In this document: positions 27,601 through 35,111 of the stretch, in pieces
Numbering within the stretch: the stretch's first letter is position 1
Layout of the letters: every line of letters starts with the position of its first letter
Assembly (NCBI RefSeq): GCF_037969765.1
Contig: NZ_CP150207.1
Location: forward strand, 1,474,001-1,538,000
Length of the DNA stretch: 64,000 nt
Reading direction: 5' to 3'
Source of the DNA: Paenibacillus sp. FSL W8-0186
GTDB lineage: Bacteria; Bacillota; Bacilli; Paenibacillales; Paenibacillaceae
Translations under genes and position numbers: made by a program
Notes under the pieces: generated by a model
The model's input: only the letters and a program-made list of their open reading frames with translations
Databases searched by the model: none
What the model was told of the DNA's origin: nothing

Positions 27601-29615
27601 ACCATGTGCGCTCCAGAGAGACGAATCTGGGGAACCTCATTGCCGATGGAATGCTGGCGAAAGCAAAGGCTCTCAAAAATGCGGATATTGCCCTGACCAA
27701 TGGCGGGGGAATCCGCGCTTCCATAGACGAAGGCGAAATTACGATGGGCGAGCTGCGCACGGTGATGCCGTTTGGGAACACGCTGTATATTTTGGATGTG
27801 ACCGGCAAACAGCTTAAGGATGGACTGGAGAATGGCGTTAGCGGCGCCAAGCTTGCCGATCTGCCGGGTAAATTTCCGCAGGTCGCCGGCATGAAGTTCA
27901 AGTGGGATCTGAAAGCTCCGGCTGGCAGCAAAGTGTATGATATCCAGATTCAATATGGTGAGCGGTACATTCCGCTGAATGAGTCTGCGATTTACCGCTT
28001 GGCAACCAACAGCTTCGTGGCCAACGGGGGAGACGGCTATGCTTCCTTTGCCGAGGCGGTTGCGCTTGGCGCGTACCATGAGGATCTCGGGTATCCCGAC
28101 TATGAGATCTTTATTGAGCATGTGGAGCAGCAGGGAGGGACGGTCCATCCCCGGGTAGAAGGGCGTATTGTTGAACAAGCGAAGCCGGAGAGCAAACCTG
28201 GAAATGGCGGCGGGTCCGGCAATGCTGGCGGCGGCAATGCTGGTGGTGGCAGTAACGCTGTCGGCGGGAGCCAAGGAAATGGCAAAAATGAGCCGGATAA
28301 GGAACAGGGCCCCAGCGGAAACGGCAGTCAGGGAGCGCATGTGCTGTCCGGCGAACAGCTGCAGCGGACAAAAGAAATCGCAGCGGACGGCACGGAAATG
28401 ATCCGGATTACCGCGCAGCTGTCTGACGTTGAAGCTGCATTGGCAGCCGCCGAGCAAGGGAACCGTGAGATCATGATTCAGGCGGAGGATAAGGACTTTG
28501 CTGGATCAGGTTCCGCTTTGCAAGCAGTAAAGGTGTCTCTTCAAGCAAAGGCGCTGGCATCAGCATCCTCTAAAGACAAGAACCTCGTCATGGTCATCCG
28601 TACCGCATCAGCAAGTTATCGTCTTCCGCTGCATGTGCTGGGTTTACAGCAGTTAGAGAGCAATAATGGCGCGCTGGATTGGCAGAAGGCTTCGGTTAAT
28701 GTCATTTTGGCACCCGTCACAGGAGAGAAGCTGCAGCAGATTAACAGTAAAGCCGCGGATCTGGGAGCCGGAATCATACCCGGTACGGTCTTTGATTTTA
28801 AAGTGACCTTATCCGGGAAAGACGAGGAACGGGAGATCAGTTATTTCGGGCTAACCTATGTCAGTCGAACGATCGGCATTCCTGATCATTTTGCCGATAA
28901 GCTATTAACGGCGGTGCAATATGATGAAGCGACTGGTGAATTGCTCTTCGTGCCTGCGGTGAAAATACACACAACTGAAGGGACTGCCCTTGAAATCAAA
29001 CGCCCCGGCAACAACAGCATCTATGCTGTGCTGGAATACCGCAAAACGTTTGCGGATATCCATGGGCATTGGGCCCAGCAGGCGATCGAGGCCTTGGCTT
29101 CACGAATGATCGCTGCAGGAACGGATGATTCCACATTTGCTCCAGGGCAAGCAGTGAGCAAAGGCGAATTTGCAGCTTTGCTGATGCGGAGCCTGGGATT
29201 GGCCTCAGTTACAGCAATCGGGGATAGCCGATTTGCTGATGTCGGCTCCAATACGCCGCATGCCGCGGAGATTGGCTCTGCTGCACAGTATGGGATCGTA
29301 ACCGGCGATGAATCCGGCCATTTCAATCCGGATCAAGAGCTAAACCGCGCCGAAATGGCTGTAATGGTCGCCCATGCCCTCCGCCTTGTGGACGGCAGCG
29401 ATGGAAGCAATATACCGGGATCTTTGGCGGTATTTAAGGATCAGCACGCGATTCCTGCCTGGGCGATCCCCGGCGCTGCCTATCTGGCGGATCGTGGTAT
29501 GGTGAAGGGCGATCCGCAGGGCAATTTCGAGGCTCGCGGGAAGGTAACCCGCGCCCAAGCTGCAGTGATCCTGCTGAAATTGCTCCGAGAGCTTGGATTT
29601 GTGGACGAGGCATAA
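24618..29615 (+). CDS. SLH-anchored multidomain surface protein: choice-of-anchor-I propeller, Big2, 5'-nucleotidase
   Basis: This 1665-residue exported protein has a signal peptide (residues 1-33, cleavage near AAYAADD). Residues about 65-590 form a choice-of-anchor-I/alkaline-phosphatase-like propeller (DFGAGLDTDTGPEGLEF). A Big2 Ig-like domain follows (about 595-675, WTSSNPGIAAV). A 5'-nucleotidase/metallophosphatase begins near 680 with the metal motifs MHTNDTHAH, DAGDVFSG and GNHEFD, then NGGGIRASI and GGDGYASF of the substrate domain. A Gly/Asn linker (about 1193-1230), a pre-SLH module and three SLH repeats (from about 1474: FADIHGHWAQQAI, FADVGS, FKDQHAIPAWA) end the protein. It probably releases phosphate or nucleosides from extracellular nucleotides at the cell surface. 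The start is set by GGGAGG six bases before 24618. Confidence 0.93.
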   Translation: MLRNMGRRIVYLLLAVQLLAGSLFTGAAAYAADDKAAIDHLKQLKAGEIGAGGPQAGDLQTDAGQAGHGQPAEAYSVTQNVYAAADSYDFTDKLYIRKIGSYQVGSTNKDGGVAEIVKYNKGNGRFYLVNGSSNPPSLDIVKLAGGVLTKEKTIQVKELAESGGFQYGDLTSVDVHEETKRIALAVQEADAAKAGKILVMDEDGNLLTTYEAGVQPDMLLFTPDGRYILTADEGEPRLAGIDPEGSVTIVDTLTEEVTHVKFDDPAVIDDLVHIRGASGADGSITGPGNKADALFDLEPEYIALSSDGETAYVSLQENNAIAEVSIAARTVTAVRGLGVKDLNDPANSLDLVKDGTIKLENVPFFGQYMPDGIAAYDFGGQTYLFTANEGDVTEWPGRVNGTTLGKLRTRLNPGSAAAQFLESKGTVYDKVEVAGDMGNDEVYLYGGRSFSIWNAADMRLVYDSGSDFEQIIAQRLPDYFNASNSKTEKDDRSGKKGPEPEYVSVGRVGDKVFAFIGLERIGGVMTYDVTDPAAPEFVNYTNTRDFGAGLDTDTGPEGLEFIPAPYSPTGRPLLLVANEVGGTVAVLELEVTKVTLNKTDLRLHLGGAGEKLTAAVDAVGVGQVGVKWTSSNPGIAAVNGDGLVTPVTAGSAEVTAISEDGYGMTIAKVTVSEAAAADWKLTVMHTNDTHAHLADVARRGTLVREIREETAGNSLLVDAGDVFSGDLYFTKWLGLADLAFMNQLQYDAMTFGNHEFDRGTAVLAEFVSQAQFPLVSSNIDFSKDNHMAPWIRSPKTMRAGAFQAAGDAGVYPYVVFDVNGKRVGVMGLTTEDTKETSSPGKNVAFLPAAEAAAETVKAMEQEGIQIIIALSHLGYSRDKQLAGAVDGIDLIVGGHTHTKLDEPEIILNSDGGAPTVIVQANEWGKYLGRVDLYFDRNGVVLTGAGQTSGRLIPVDSQVEEDRELKAMLEPYNAELDVLKKQVIGNAGVVLDGERDHVRSRETNLGNLIADGMLAKAKALKNADIALTNGGGIRASIDEGEITMGELRTVMPFGNTLYILDVTGKQLKDGLENGVSGAKLADLPGKFPQVAGMKFKWDLKAPAGSKVYDIQIQYGERYIPLNESAIYRLATNSFVANGGDGYASFAEAVALGAYHEDLGYPDYEIFIEHVEQQGGTVHPRVEGRIVEQAKPESKPGNGGGSGNAGGGNAGGGSNAVGGSQGNGKNEPDKEQGPSGNGSQGAHVLSGEQLQRTKEIAADGTEMIRITAQLSDVEAALAAAEQGNREIMIQAEDKDFAGSGSALQAVKVSLQAKALASASSKDKNLVMVIRTASASYRLPLHVLGLQQLESNNGALDWQKASVNVILAPVTGEKLQQINSKAADLGAGIIPGTVFDFKVTLSGKDEEREISYFGLTYVSRTIGIPDHFADKLLTAVQYDEATGELLFVPAVKIHTTEGTALEIKRPGNNSIYAVLEYRKTFADIHGHWAQQAIEALASRMIAAGTDDSTFAPGQAVSKGEFAALLMRSLGLASVTAIGDSRFADVGSNTPHAAEIGSAAQYGIVTGDESGHFNPDQELNRAEMAVMVAHALRLVDGSDGSNIPGSLAVFKDQHAIPAWAIPGAAYLADRGMVKGDPQGNFEARGKVTRAQAAVILLKLLRELGFVDEA

Positions 29616-29660
29616 GGAACGGAACCAGGTGGGGAGGTAGCATAGGATTGGACATACCAG

Positions 29661-29684
29661 AGGACGCCGACAGGCGTCCTTTTT
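29661..29684 (+). terminator. Rho-independent terminator after the SLH nucleotidase gene
   Basis: AGGACGCC and GGCGTCCT form a perfect 8-bp stem with a 4-base loop, followed by TTTT. Confidence 0.85.
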
Positions 29685-29685
29685 G

Positions 29686-30346
29686 GTTTGTATTCTTGGT
29701 CGCTGAAGCTTGTTTAGCAAGTGCGGCAACATAAGGTCAAGGATTCGTCTGCGCGGGCGATCCGACTACGCACGTTGAAGGAGGCCATTCGCCCGTAAGC
29801 CTGTTAGCCCCGGAAACCGGTCAGTCGGTCAGCCTGGTAGCCTGGTAGTCTGGTAGCCTGAGCCTGAGTCTAACGACTCCCATTCACGTTATTTGTACCA
29901 ATTTGCGCTTATTTTACATTTAACGGCTGTCAGCCACGCTATTTAAGGTTTATCTACAGTTTTGAGCAATAAAGATTGAAATAGCGTTCCCTGGTTTCGT
30001 TAGATTCTGACAGAGGCTATTTTCGGAAAAATAGTGATCGTGAGAATCGTTAAAACCAACCACTAGTACTCGTTCTATGTCACAATTTCGATCCGTCACG
30101 TCTTAGTTATGGTCTATGTTAGCTTCAGTCTTGTGTCTTGGTCTCGCGTTTCAACCTCGCGCCACGTTCTCACGACTCGGCGCCGCGGGTGTCGTAGTTC
30201 ATCACTTCCAATCAGCAGCAATCGTTTGCTTACTAGAAGGCGAAGGAGCTTTATTGTTATTGACAAGAATAGAGCGAATGGTTACCTTAAATAGAAATGA
30301 TCGTAAAGAACTGGAAAAATGCATGGGCTATAGGAGGATACTTGTC
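29686..30346. other. Long intergenic region with short tandem repeats and inverted repeats
   Basis: No gene is supported in these 661 bases. An octamer repeat lies at 29831-29868. A zone of inverted repeats lies at 29921-30013: CGCTATTT (29938) against AAATAGCG (29979), and CTGTCAG (29927) against CTGACAG (30007). The zone shares the words CGCTATTTA and GAAATAGCG with the element at 61272-61860. The frame running from 30116 into the lipoprotein gene has no start signal and is taken as noise. Confidence 0.45.
29831..29868. repeat. Octamer tandem repeat
   Basis: About four imperfect copies of AGCCTGGT, drifting into AGCCTGAG. It is non-coding. Confidence 0.6.
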
Positions 30347-31228
30347 TTGAACAAATGGATGGCAATCTTAATAGCAGGTCTCATGGCGGCGGTGGTCACT
30401 TCGGGCTGTACAGTGGATTCAAACCCAGAGGCGGTTAATACGTCGACAGTTAGTGATGGCAAGAACGACAAAGGCTCGAATTCGAATACCACCACTTCGA
30501 ATCAAAATTTGCCGAAGGCGGAGGAGCTTATACAACGGATGAACGAGGCTGGAAAGGAACTCATGAGCTTCTCGACCGAAGTGGATGTATACCAGACTAT
30601 TGTAAACAGGGTTTCGAATACGGCTTCCACCGAACAAATTATTGATTCGTTAACGAAAAGCGATATCATTAAAGAACCGTTTCAGACCCATTCAAGCACC
30701 CAGACGAAAATGCATACCGAGGACATGTCCATGGTTATGGAGCAGTATGTCACGAAAGATGCCATTTATATGAAATTAGGGAATGACTGGATGAAGATGA
30801 ATGAAGAGATGAGGAGCAAAGCGATGCCAGGCATGGTGGAGGCAGGCTATCCCTGGCGGCAGCTAGAGCCGTACCGCTCCGTGGAGGATGCACTGGAAGT
30901 TAGCGAAGAGGGAGGACACTATGTTATCCGAGCGAAGCTAAATGACAGCCAGCTGTTAAAATTCACCGAAAGCTATAGAAATCAAACGAATTATCGTGGC
31001 GAGCCGCTAACGGATAACTACACCGATATAAAAATTAGGAAGGCCAACATTGTGTATACTGTCCGCAAAGACACTTATTACCCGGTTGAAGTCAGCTTAT
31101 CTACGGATATGGACGTAACGATGTCAGGCAACACATTTTCCATAAAAAGCGAAAGCCGGAGCAAGTACTCCAATTATAATGAAATCCAGGAAATCAACAT
31201 ACCGCAGGAAGTACTGGCGGCCCAATAA
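30347..31228 (+). CDS. Lipoprotein of the DUF6612-like/LppX-LolA-like type
   Basis: This 293-residue lipoprotein has the signal LNKWMAILIAGLMAAVVTSGC with Cys21 as the lipid anchor and a long Ser/Asn/Thr-rich spacer. From about residue 55 (LPKAEELIQRMNEA) the protein has the layout of Bacillota lipoproteins that resemble LolA or LppX folds: amphipathic N-terminal helix, then antiparallel strands (IYMKLGNDWMKMNEE, YTDIKIRKANIVYTV). Its ligand is unknown; lipid binding or surface sensing is typical of the fold. The TTG at 30347 is chosen because AGGAGG lies nine bases upstream and the lipoprotein signal begins there. It is a single-gene unit with a strong terminator. Confidence 0.8.
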   Translation: MNKWMAILIAGLMAAVVTSGCTVDSNPEAVNTSTVSDGKNDKGSNSNTTTSNQNLPKAEELIQRMNEAGKELMSFSTEVDVYQTIVNRVSNTASTEQIIDSLTKSDIIKEPFQTHSSTQTKMHTEDMSMVMEQYVTKDAIYMKLGNDWMKMNEEMRSKAMPGMVEAGYPWRQLEPYRSVEDALEVSEEGGHYVIRAKLNDSQLLKFTESYRNQTNYRGEPLTDNYTDIKIRKANIVYTVRKDTYYPVEVSLSTDMDVTMSGNTFSIKSESRSKYSNYNEIQEINIPQEVLAAQ

Positions 31229-31233
31229 ATGAG

Positions 31234-31259
31234 AAAGCACCCCGGAAAGGGGTGCTTTT
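31234..31259 (+). terminator. Rho-independent terminator of the lipoprotein gene
   Basis: AAAGCACCCC and GGGGTGCTTT form a perfect 10-bp stem with a short loop and end in TTTT. Confidence 0.85.
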
Positions 31260-31305
31260 CTGTCTGAAGGTAAATAAGATTTGCAAAGGTATATTAAGAA
31301 GTAAC

Positions 31306-31974
31306 CTAACTATTCGAAATTTCCCGGGCTGATTCGCGTACAAGTGGATTGGCAGGTGAGAGGGTTGGAGCTGCCGCGAAAATCCACCTCCGCACCACGA
31401 AATACAGCACTTCGACCAGCACGATGGCACCAACAATATCCAGGAGAACATGCTGCTTCACGAACACCGTGGAAGCCGTAATCGTCCAGGACGCAACAAT
31501 AATTGTCCATTTGGATACAGCGGACCATTTGCATTCAGCCAGCCCTTTGAGCATCAAATAACTGGTCAGAACATGGATGCTTGGAAAACAGTTATACGGC
31601 CCATCGGTCCGGTAAATGAAATCGACCAGCCAGTAGGTCAGCCCCGTTTCGGTAATTTCCGGACGCCCTACGGTCGTCTGGTAGAAATAGAAAGTGATGT
31701 AACTGGCGATGAGTCCCAGGCAAAGTGTGAGCAGCGTGCGATAGTACGTTGTTTTATTTTTAATGAAATAAGCGAAGAGCATGGCCAAAATAAAAGGGTA
31801 CCACAAAATATATGGAATAATAAAAGCAGATATAAAAGGGATATGGTCATCCCAAGAAATCATCAGGCTTCTCACCGTCGTATTGCCGTGGTTCAATACT
31901 CCATAAAAAATATTAAGTACCGGAATGGCCAAAATCCATAATAGCGGCTTGTAGTCCGCAAGCTTTCTCTTCAA
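31306..31974 (-). CDS. PAP2-superfamily membrane phosphatase
   Basis: This 222-residue membrane protein has about six helices. The phosphatase motifs are GRPE near residue 106 (motif 1, whose usual upstream Lys is not obvious), CFPSIHVLTS near 135 (motif 2) and VKQHVLLDIVGA near 175 (motif 3, with catalytic His and Asp). Members dephosphorylate lipid phosphates such as phosphatidic acid or undecaprenyl pyrophosphate. The C-terminus after the last helix is short and polar. It is a single minus-strand gene convergent with the lipoprotein gene and separated from it by that gene's terminator. The weak first motif leaves the substrate open. Confidence 0.82.
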   Translation of the reverse strand: MKRKLADYKPLLWILAIPVLNIFYGVLNHGNTTVRSLMISWDDHIPFISAFIIPYILWYPFILAMLFAYFIKNKTTYYRTLLTLCLGLIASYITFYFYQTTVGRPEITETGLTYWLVDFIYRTDGPYNCFPSIHVLTSYLMLKGLAECKWSAVSKWTIIVASWTITASTVFVKQHVLLDIVGAIVLVEVLYFVVRRWIFAAAPTLSPANPLVRESAREISNS

Positions 31975-32157
31975 TCCATTCGACCCCTTATCCCCATTTT
32001 CTGTATATATGTTACTCCATAGGTATAGCAGATGTGCAGGAAGATTGCCACCTAGAAAATGTCATATTTTGCTGACAAAGTTTTAATATATATAACCCTG
32101 TAAGACAGGCTAAAGCAACTATAGGGGGTTGAAGTGGATTTCTCTCTTCCAGACCCG

Positions 32158-32742
32158 CTACCTAACAAGGATCGAAAAAGCGCTGTAAACCAATAAAAGC
32201 GTCATGATCAGATTGAACGGCCGTCTGTAGCGCATGATGACTTTTTGCAAAATAGAGCCGAACAGACTCCACGTGAAGGTACTCAGGAAACCCGTTACGC
32301 CTAACAATACGGAAAGAAGAAAATAGCTTAAGTACGAAGTGTAATAGGGTGCAATAAAGGTTCCCACTAAGGTAATGCTGAATAGGATGCCTTTCGGATT
32401 GACGAATTGCAGCAAAGCGCCGGTGAGGAAGAGATTGCCTTCCCGGTAATCCCTGGAATCTCCCGTATCTTTACTGGTCAGTATTTTATAGGCCAAATAC
32501 AGCATATAGCCTACGCCAAGCAGGGTTAATGGAAGCTCAATCACGGGCAGTACGCTGGCAAGCAGGAGGTTAAAGAAACTGCAGCATAGCAAGGTGATGA
32601 TGAAAAATCCGCTGCCCACGCCCATACTGAATTTCACGGTTCTGCGCAGTCCCCGATGAGCCATGGCCATAGCCATAATGTTGTTGGGGCCTGGGGTGAA
32701 GCTGGATATGAATACAAAGAGTAGAAACGAAATGACGGGCAT
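32158..32742 (-). CDS. LysE/RhtB-family exporter
   Basis: This 194-residue membrane protein has about six helices. The N-terminal family signature FTPGPNNIMAMAMA begins at residue 15, followed by GLRRTVKFSMGVGSGFF, and FVNPKGILFSI occurs mid-protein. LysE-family proteins export amino acids or related small compounds. AAGGAG precedes the ATG at 32742. The gene diverges from an XRE-cupin regulator at 32856, with a repeated operator-like sequence between them, so the regulator most likely controls the exporter. The exported compound is not predictable. Confidence 0.9.
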   Translation of the reverse strand: MPVISFLLFVFISSFTPGPNNIMAMAMAHRGLRRTVKFSMGVGSGFFIITLLCCSFFNLLLASVLPVIELPLTLLGVGYMLYLAYKILTSKDTGDSRDYREGNLFLTGALLQFVNPKGILFSITLVGTFIAPYYTSYLSYFLLSVLLGVTGFLSTFTWSLFGSILQKVIMRYRRPFNLIMTLLLVYSAFSILVR

Positions 32743-32780
32743 AAAGATCTCCTTCGCTTGAATATATGTTAAAATATACT

Positions 32781-32834
32781 CAACGGACGTTATAGCGACC
32801 GTTGTACTTTATATTATACATATCGGACGTTATA
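32781..32834. promoter_or_regulatory. Candidate operator for the XRE-cupin regulator
   Basis: CGGACGTTATA occurs twice as direct repeats (32784-32794 and 32824-32834), 40 bases apart. The first copy is also the left half of a 24-bp imperfect palindrome CAACGGACGTTATA.../CGACCGTTG (32781-32804). The sites lie in the divergent promoter region between the LysE exporter and the regulator. Confidence 0.6.
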
Positions 32835-32855
32835 TTGTATATAAGGAGGAGGCTC

Positions 32856-33425
32856 ATGGAGGAAATTCATCTTATTCTTGCGAGAAATTTAAAAGCCATT
32901 CGCGAAAAGGAAAAATTAAGCTTGGAGAAGGTATCTCAGCTAAGCGGCGTAAGCAAGACGATGATCGGACAGATCGAGCGCGGTGAATCAAGCCCGACTC
33001 TTACGACCATTTGGAAAATCGCGAATGGACTGAAGGTTTCTTTTACTACACTTATCCAGCAGTCCCAGCCGGAGACGGAAGTCGTTATACGAAATGAGTT
33101 ACAAGCATTGACGGAGGATAACGGGAAGTATAGAGTATACCCCTGCTTTCCTTATCAGGAGGATCGGCGCTTTGAGCTATACCAGGTAGAAATTGAGCCT
33201 GGGGGAATGCTGCAGTCGGAGGCCCACAGAGAGGCAACGGAGGAATACATCATGGTTTATGATGGCGAGCTTAGCCTCCGCGTCAATGAAAATGAATATA
33301 AATTGCAGCAAGGTGATTCCATCAGGTTTAGGGCAGACAGGCCGCATACTTATGTTAATGCTGGAAAGTCGCTAGTCCGGCTAAGCATGACGATCTATTA
33401 TGCACCGCCGTCACATGAGCTTTAA
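32856..33425 (+). CDS. XRE-family regulator with C-terminal cupin domain
   Basis: This is a 189-residue transcription factor. Residues about 5-62 form the helix-turn-helix (LSLEKVSQLSGVSKTMIGQI, RGESSPTLTTIWKIANGLKV). Residues about 105-180 form a cupin barrel (GGMLQSEAHREATEEYIMVYDG, QQGDSIRFRADRPHTYVNAG) that probably binds the effector. This architecture is common for regulators of amino-acid exporters and catabolic genes. AAGGAGGAGG before 32856 decides the start; the longer frame from 32802 is not used. It probably represses itself and the divergent LysE-family gene through the repeats at 32781-32834. Confidence 0.92.
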   Translation: MEEIHLILARNLKAIREKEKLSLEKVSQLSGVSKTMIGQIERGESSPTLTTIWKIANGLKVSFTTLIQQSQPETEVVIRNELQALTEDNGKYRVYPCFPYQEDRRFELYQVEIEPGGMLQSEAHREATEEYIMVYDGELSLRVNENEYKLQQGDSIRFRADRPHTYVNAGKSLVRLSMTIYYAPPSHEL

Positions 33426-33447
33426 GCTAGACGCACAAAATTCTACA

Positions 33448-33495
33448 AAAACCCCCGGTTCAATTACCGCTAATGCGGGCTGAACCGGGGGTTTT
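33448..33495. terminator. Bidirectional terminator shared by convergent units
   Basis: AAAACCCCCGGTTCA and TGAACCGGGGGTTTT form a perfect 15-bp stem. It lies between the XRE-cupin gene (plus) and the end of the six-gene uxa operon (minus), and has T-runs on both strands. Confidence 0.88.
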
Positions 33496-33570
33496 GGCGT
33501 GCTTAACTCGACTATTTGTGCCATGGTGCCGGGTGGTTCAAAAGAGATGCTGACACTTCAAGGTTTCTAC

Positions 33571-34413
33571 TTACACTTCTTCGTACAATCTTCTCAGAAA
33601 CTCGACGCTCCCCGCCAAATGCGGTTCGGTTGTACTCTCCATAAGGCCCTGAATATGTGGCCGTTCGTATTTCATATAGCGGAGAATCGGCTCGAACTTG
33701 AGAAAACCCTGGCCTACGGGGACCATTTCGATTCGTCCGTCCTTCACGATGAAATCCTTCAGATGGAGGACGGCGATCCGATCACCCAGCAGCTCCAGCG
33801 CTTCGGCAACCACTTCGTCCTGCCGCGTATAGTTGTCCGGCGACATCAGGTTGGCGCAGTCGAGAATGATCTGCAAATTGTTCGAAGGAATCGCATCCAG
33901 CAGGCGACGGGCCAATGAAGCAGTGTGAAGGGGATGATTTAATCCCGCTTCGATGCCAACCGTGACGCCAAAGCGCTCGGCTTCGGCAACCATCTCGCGT
34001 ACTGCAGGTATGACCCTTTGGAAGGCTTCTTCGGTAAAGTTGTCGGTCGTGTAGCCATGGCCAACGCTGCCCGTCTCCGTACCTACAAGGCTGGCGCCGA
34101 AATCTCTCGCCAAGCGGATATTGGTCTTGAAGTCAGCCAGCGCCTGGGCCTCTGTCTGCGGGTCGGGCGCTACGATATTGACATAGCAGCCCAGCACCGC
34201 AATTTGAATGCCCGCCCGCCGGAAGGCGTTGCCGTAGTAAGCCGCCGTGCCCGGACTCAAAGCGGAAAGGCTGGGTGCGCTCTCCGGAAAAGATTTCTTG
34301 ATCGCAAATTGAATATGCGAGAACTCGTATTGCTGCAGCTTCTGAATCAGATCGGTCAATGGAATTTGTCCGAAATCATGGGCGCGAACGCCGAGATGAA
34401 GTGGAACCGTCAT
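33571..34413 (-). CDS. Sugar phosphate isomerase/epimerase-like TIM-barrel protein
   Basis: This 280-residue cytoplasmic protein belongs to the xylose-isomerase-like TIM-barrel (AP endonuclease 2) superfamily. Metal-ligand regions are visible: GTETGS near 115, IEAGLNHPLHT near 155 (Glu), LDCANLMSPDN near 190 (Asp), LHLKDF near 220 (His) and a late Glu (MEST). Enzymes of this fold isomerise or epimerise keto sugars. It is the last gene of the uxaB-uxaA-uxaC-esterase-esterase operon; its ATG overlaps the preceding stop. It probably acts on a uronate or rhamnose-related intermediate from pectin, but the reaction cannot be fixed from sequence. Confidence 0.82.
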   Translation of the reverse strand: MTVPLHLGVRAHDFGQIPLTDLIQKLQQYEFSHIQFAIKKSFPESAPSLSALSPGTAAYYGNAFRRAGIQIAVLGCYVNIVAPDPQTEAQALADFKTNIRLARDFGASLVGTETGSVGHGYTTDNFTEEAFQRVIPAVREMVAEAERFGVTVGIEAGLNHPLHTASLARRLLDAIPSNNLQIILDCANLMSPDNYTRQDEVVAEALELLGDRIAVLHLKDFIVKDGRIEMVPVGQGFLKFEPILRYMKYERPHIQGLMESTTEPHLAGSVEFLRRLYEEV

Positions 34414-35111
34414 GTGATCTCCCCTTTTAAATGCTGCTTGAGAGCAGATAGTTCATCCGATTGCTGGATGGCTAGTGCTACGAGCCTGGCGATTTGCCTT
34501 GCTCCTTCGTCCGAGAAATGAGTATCGTCGATGATGCCGGACGGGTAATTCGGATGGTCCCCCTCCGGCAGGTGCATGAATAGACGCTTCGATTCGTCAG
34601 TCCCCAATGATTGGTACAACTGCTGCGAAGCCGTATAAATATCAAGCAGCGGCGCGCCTGTCTCCGATGCGACTTCCCTCATCGCGGAAGGATACTCGCC
34701 TACCGCGCAGGGATCAAGGGTGCCATCTTCCAAGAAGCGGCGGCGGCTGACGGAGGTTAGCAGCACAGGCATACCGCCCTGCTTGCGGGCGCAGTCAATG
34801 AAACGCTGCAAATTTAAGCGGTATTCCTGCTGTGGGTCGGCGTAACGGCTGGGGTCTTCTATTTTGCCGTCATTGTGCCCGAACTGGATGAACAGGTAGT
34901 CGCCGGCACCAAAATCCCGTTCGATGTCCGCCAGCCGTCCTTCAGCCAGGAATGATTTCGTGCTTCGTCCGTTAATGGCCCGATTATCCACGCGGATAGT
35001 GGATTGGAAGAACCCTTGCAAATATTCGCCCCAGCCGGTCATCGGCTTCTCGGCAGCGCCTTTCAGAGCGGCGGTGGAATCGCCGGCAATAAACAAGGTA
35101 TGGCTCATCAT
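34410..35111 (-). CDS. Rhamnogalacturonan acetylesterase-like SGNH hydrolase (CE12 type)
   Basis: This 233-residue protein has the SGNH catalytic blocks: AGDSTAA near residue 8 (nucleophile Ser), GRSTKSFL (Gly block), FGHND (Asn block) and DDTHFSDEGA near 205 (Asp and His). The arrangement matches CE12 rhamnogalacturonan acetylesterases such as YesT and YxiM. No signal peptide is present, so it deacetylates imported oligosaccharides in the cytoplasm. The longer frame begins at 35168; the ATG at 35111 is preferred because it overlaps the stop of the upstream esterase (ATGA) and has AAGGG close by. It overlaps the isomerase gene downstream by four bases. Confidence 0.88.
   Translation of the reverse strand: MMSHTLFIAGDSTAALKGAAEKPMTGWGEYLQGFFQSTIRVDNRAINGRSTKSFLAEGRLADIERDFGAGDYLFIQFGHNDGKIEDPSRYADPQQEYRLNLQRFIDCARKQGGMPVLLTSVSRRRFLEDGTLDPCAVGEYPSAMREVASETGAPLLDIYTASQQLYQSLGTDESKRLFMHLPEGDHPNYPSGIIDDTHFSDEGARQIARLVALAIQQSDELSALKQHLKGEIT

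Noticed and set aside
25878..28457. Long open frames on the minus strand opposite the SLH nucleotidase (451 and 407 codons)
   Set aside because: They lie fully antisense to a gene with clear domains, have no ribosome sites and no recognisable families. Long antisense frames are common in GC-rich coding DNA.
30116..30346. N-terminal extension of the lipoprotein gene at 30347
   Set aside because: The extension has no start signal and would hide the lipoprotein signal peptide, while the TTG at 30347 has AGGAGG at the right distance.
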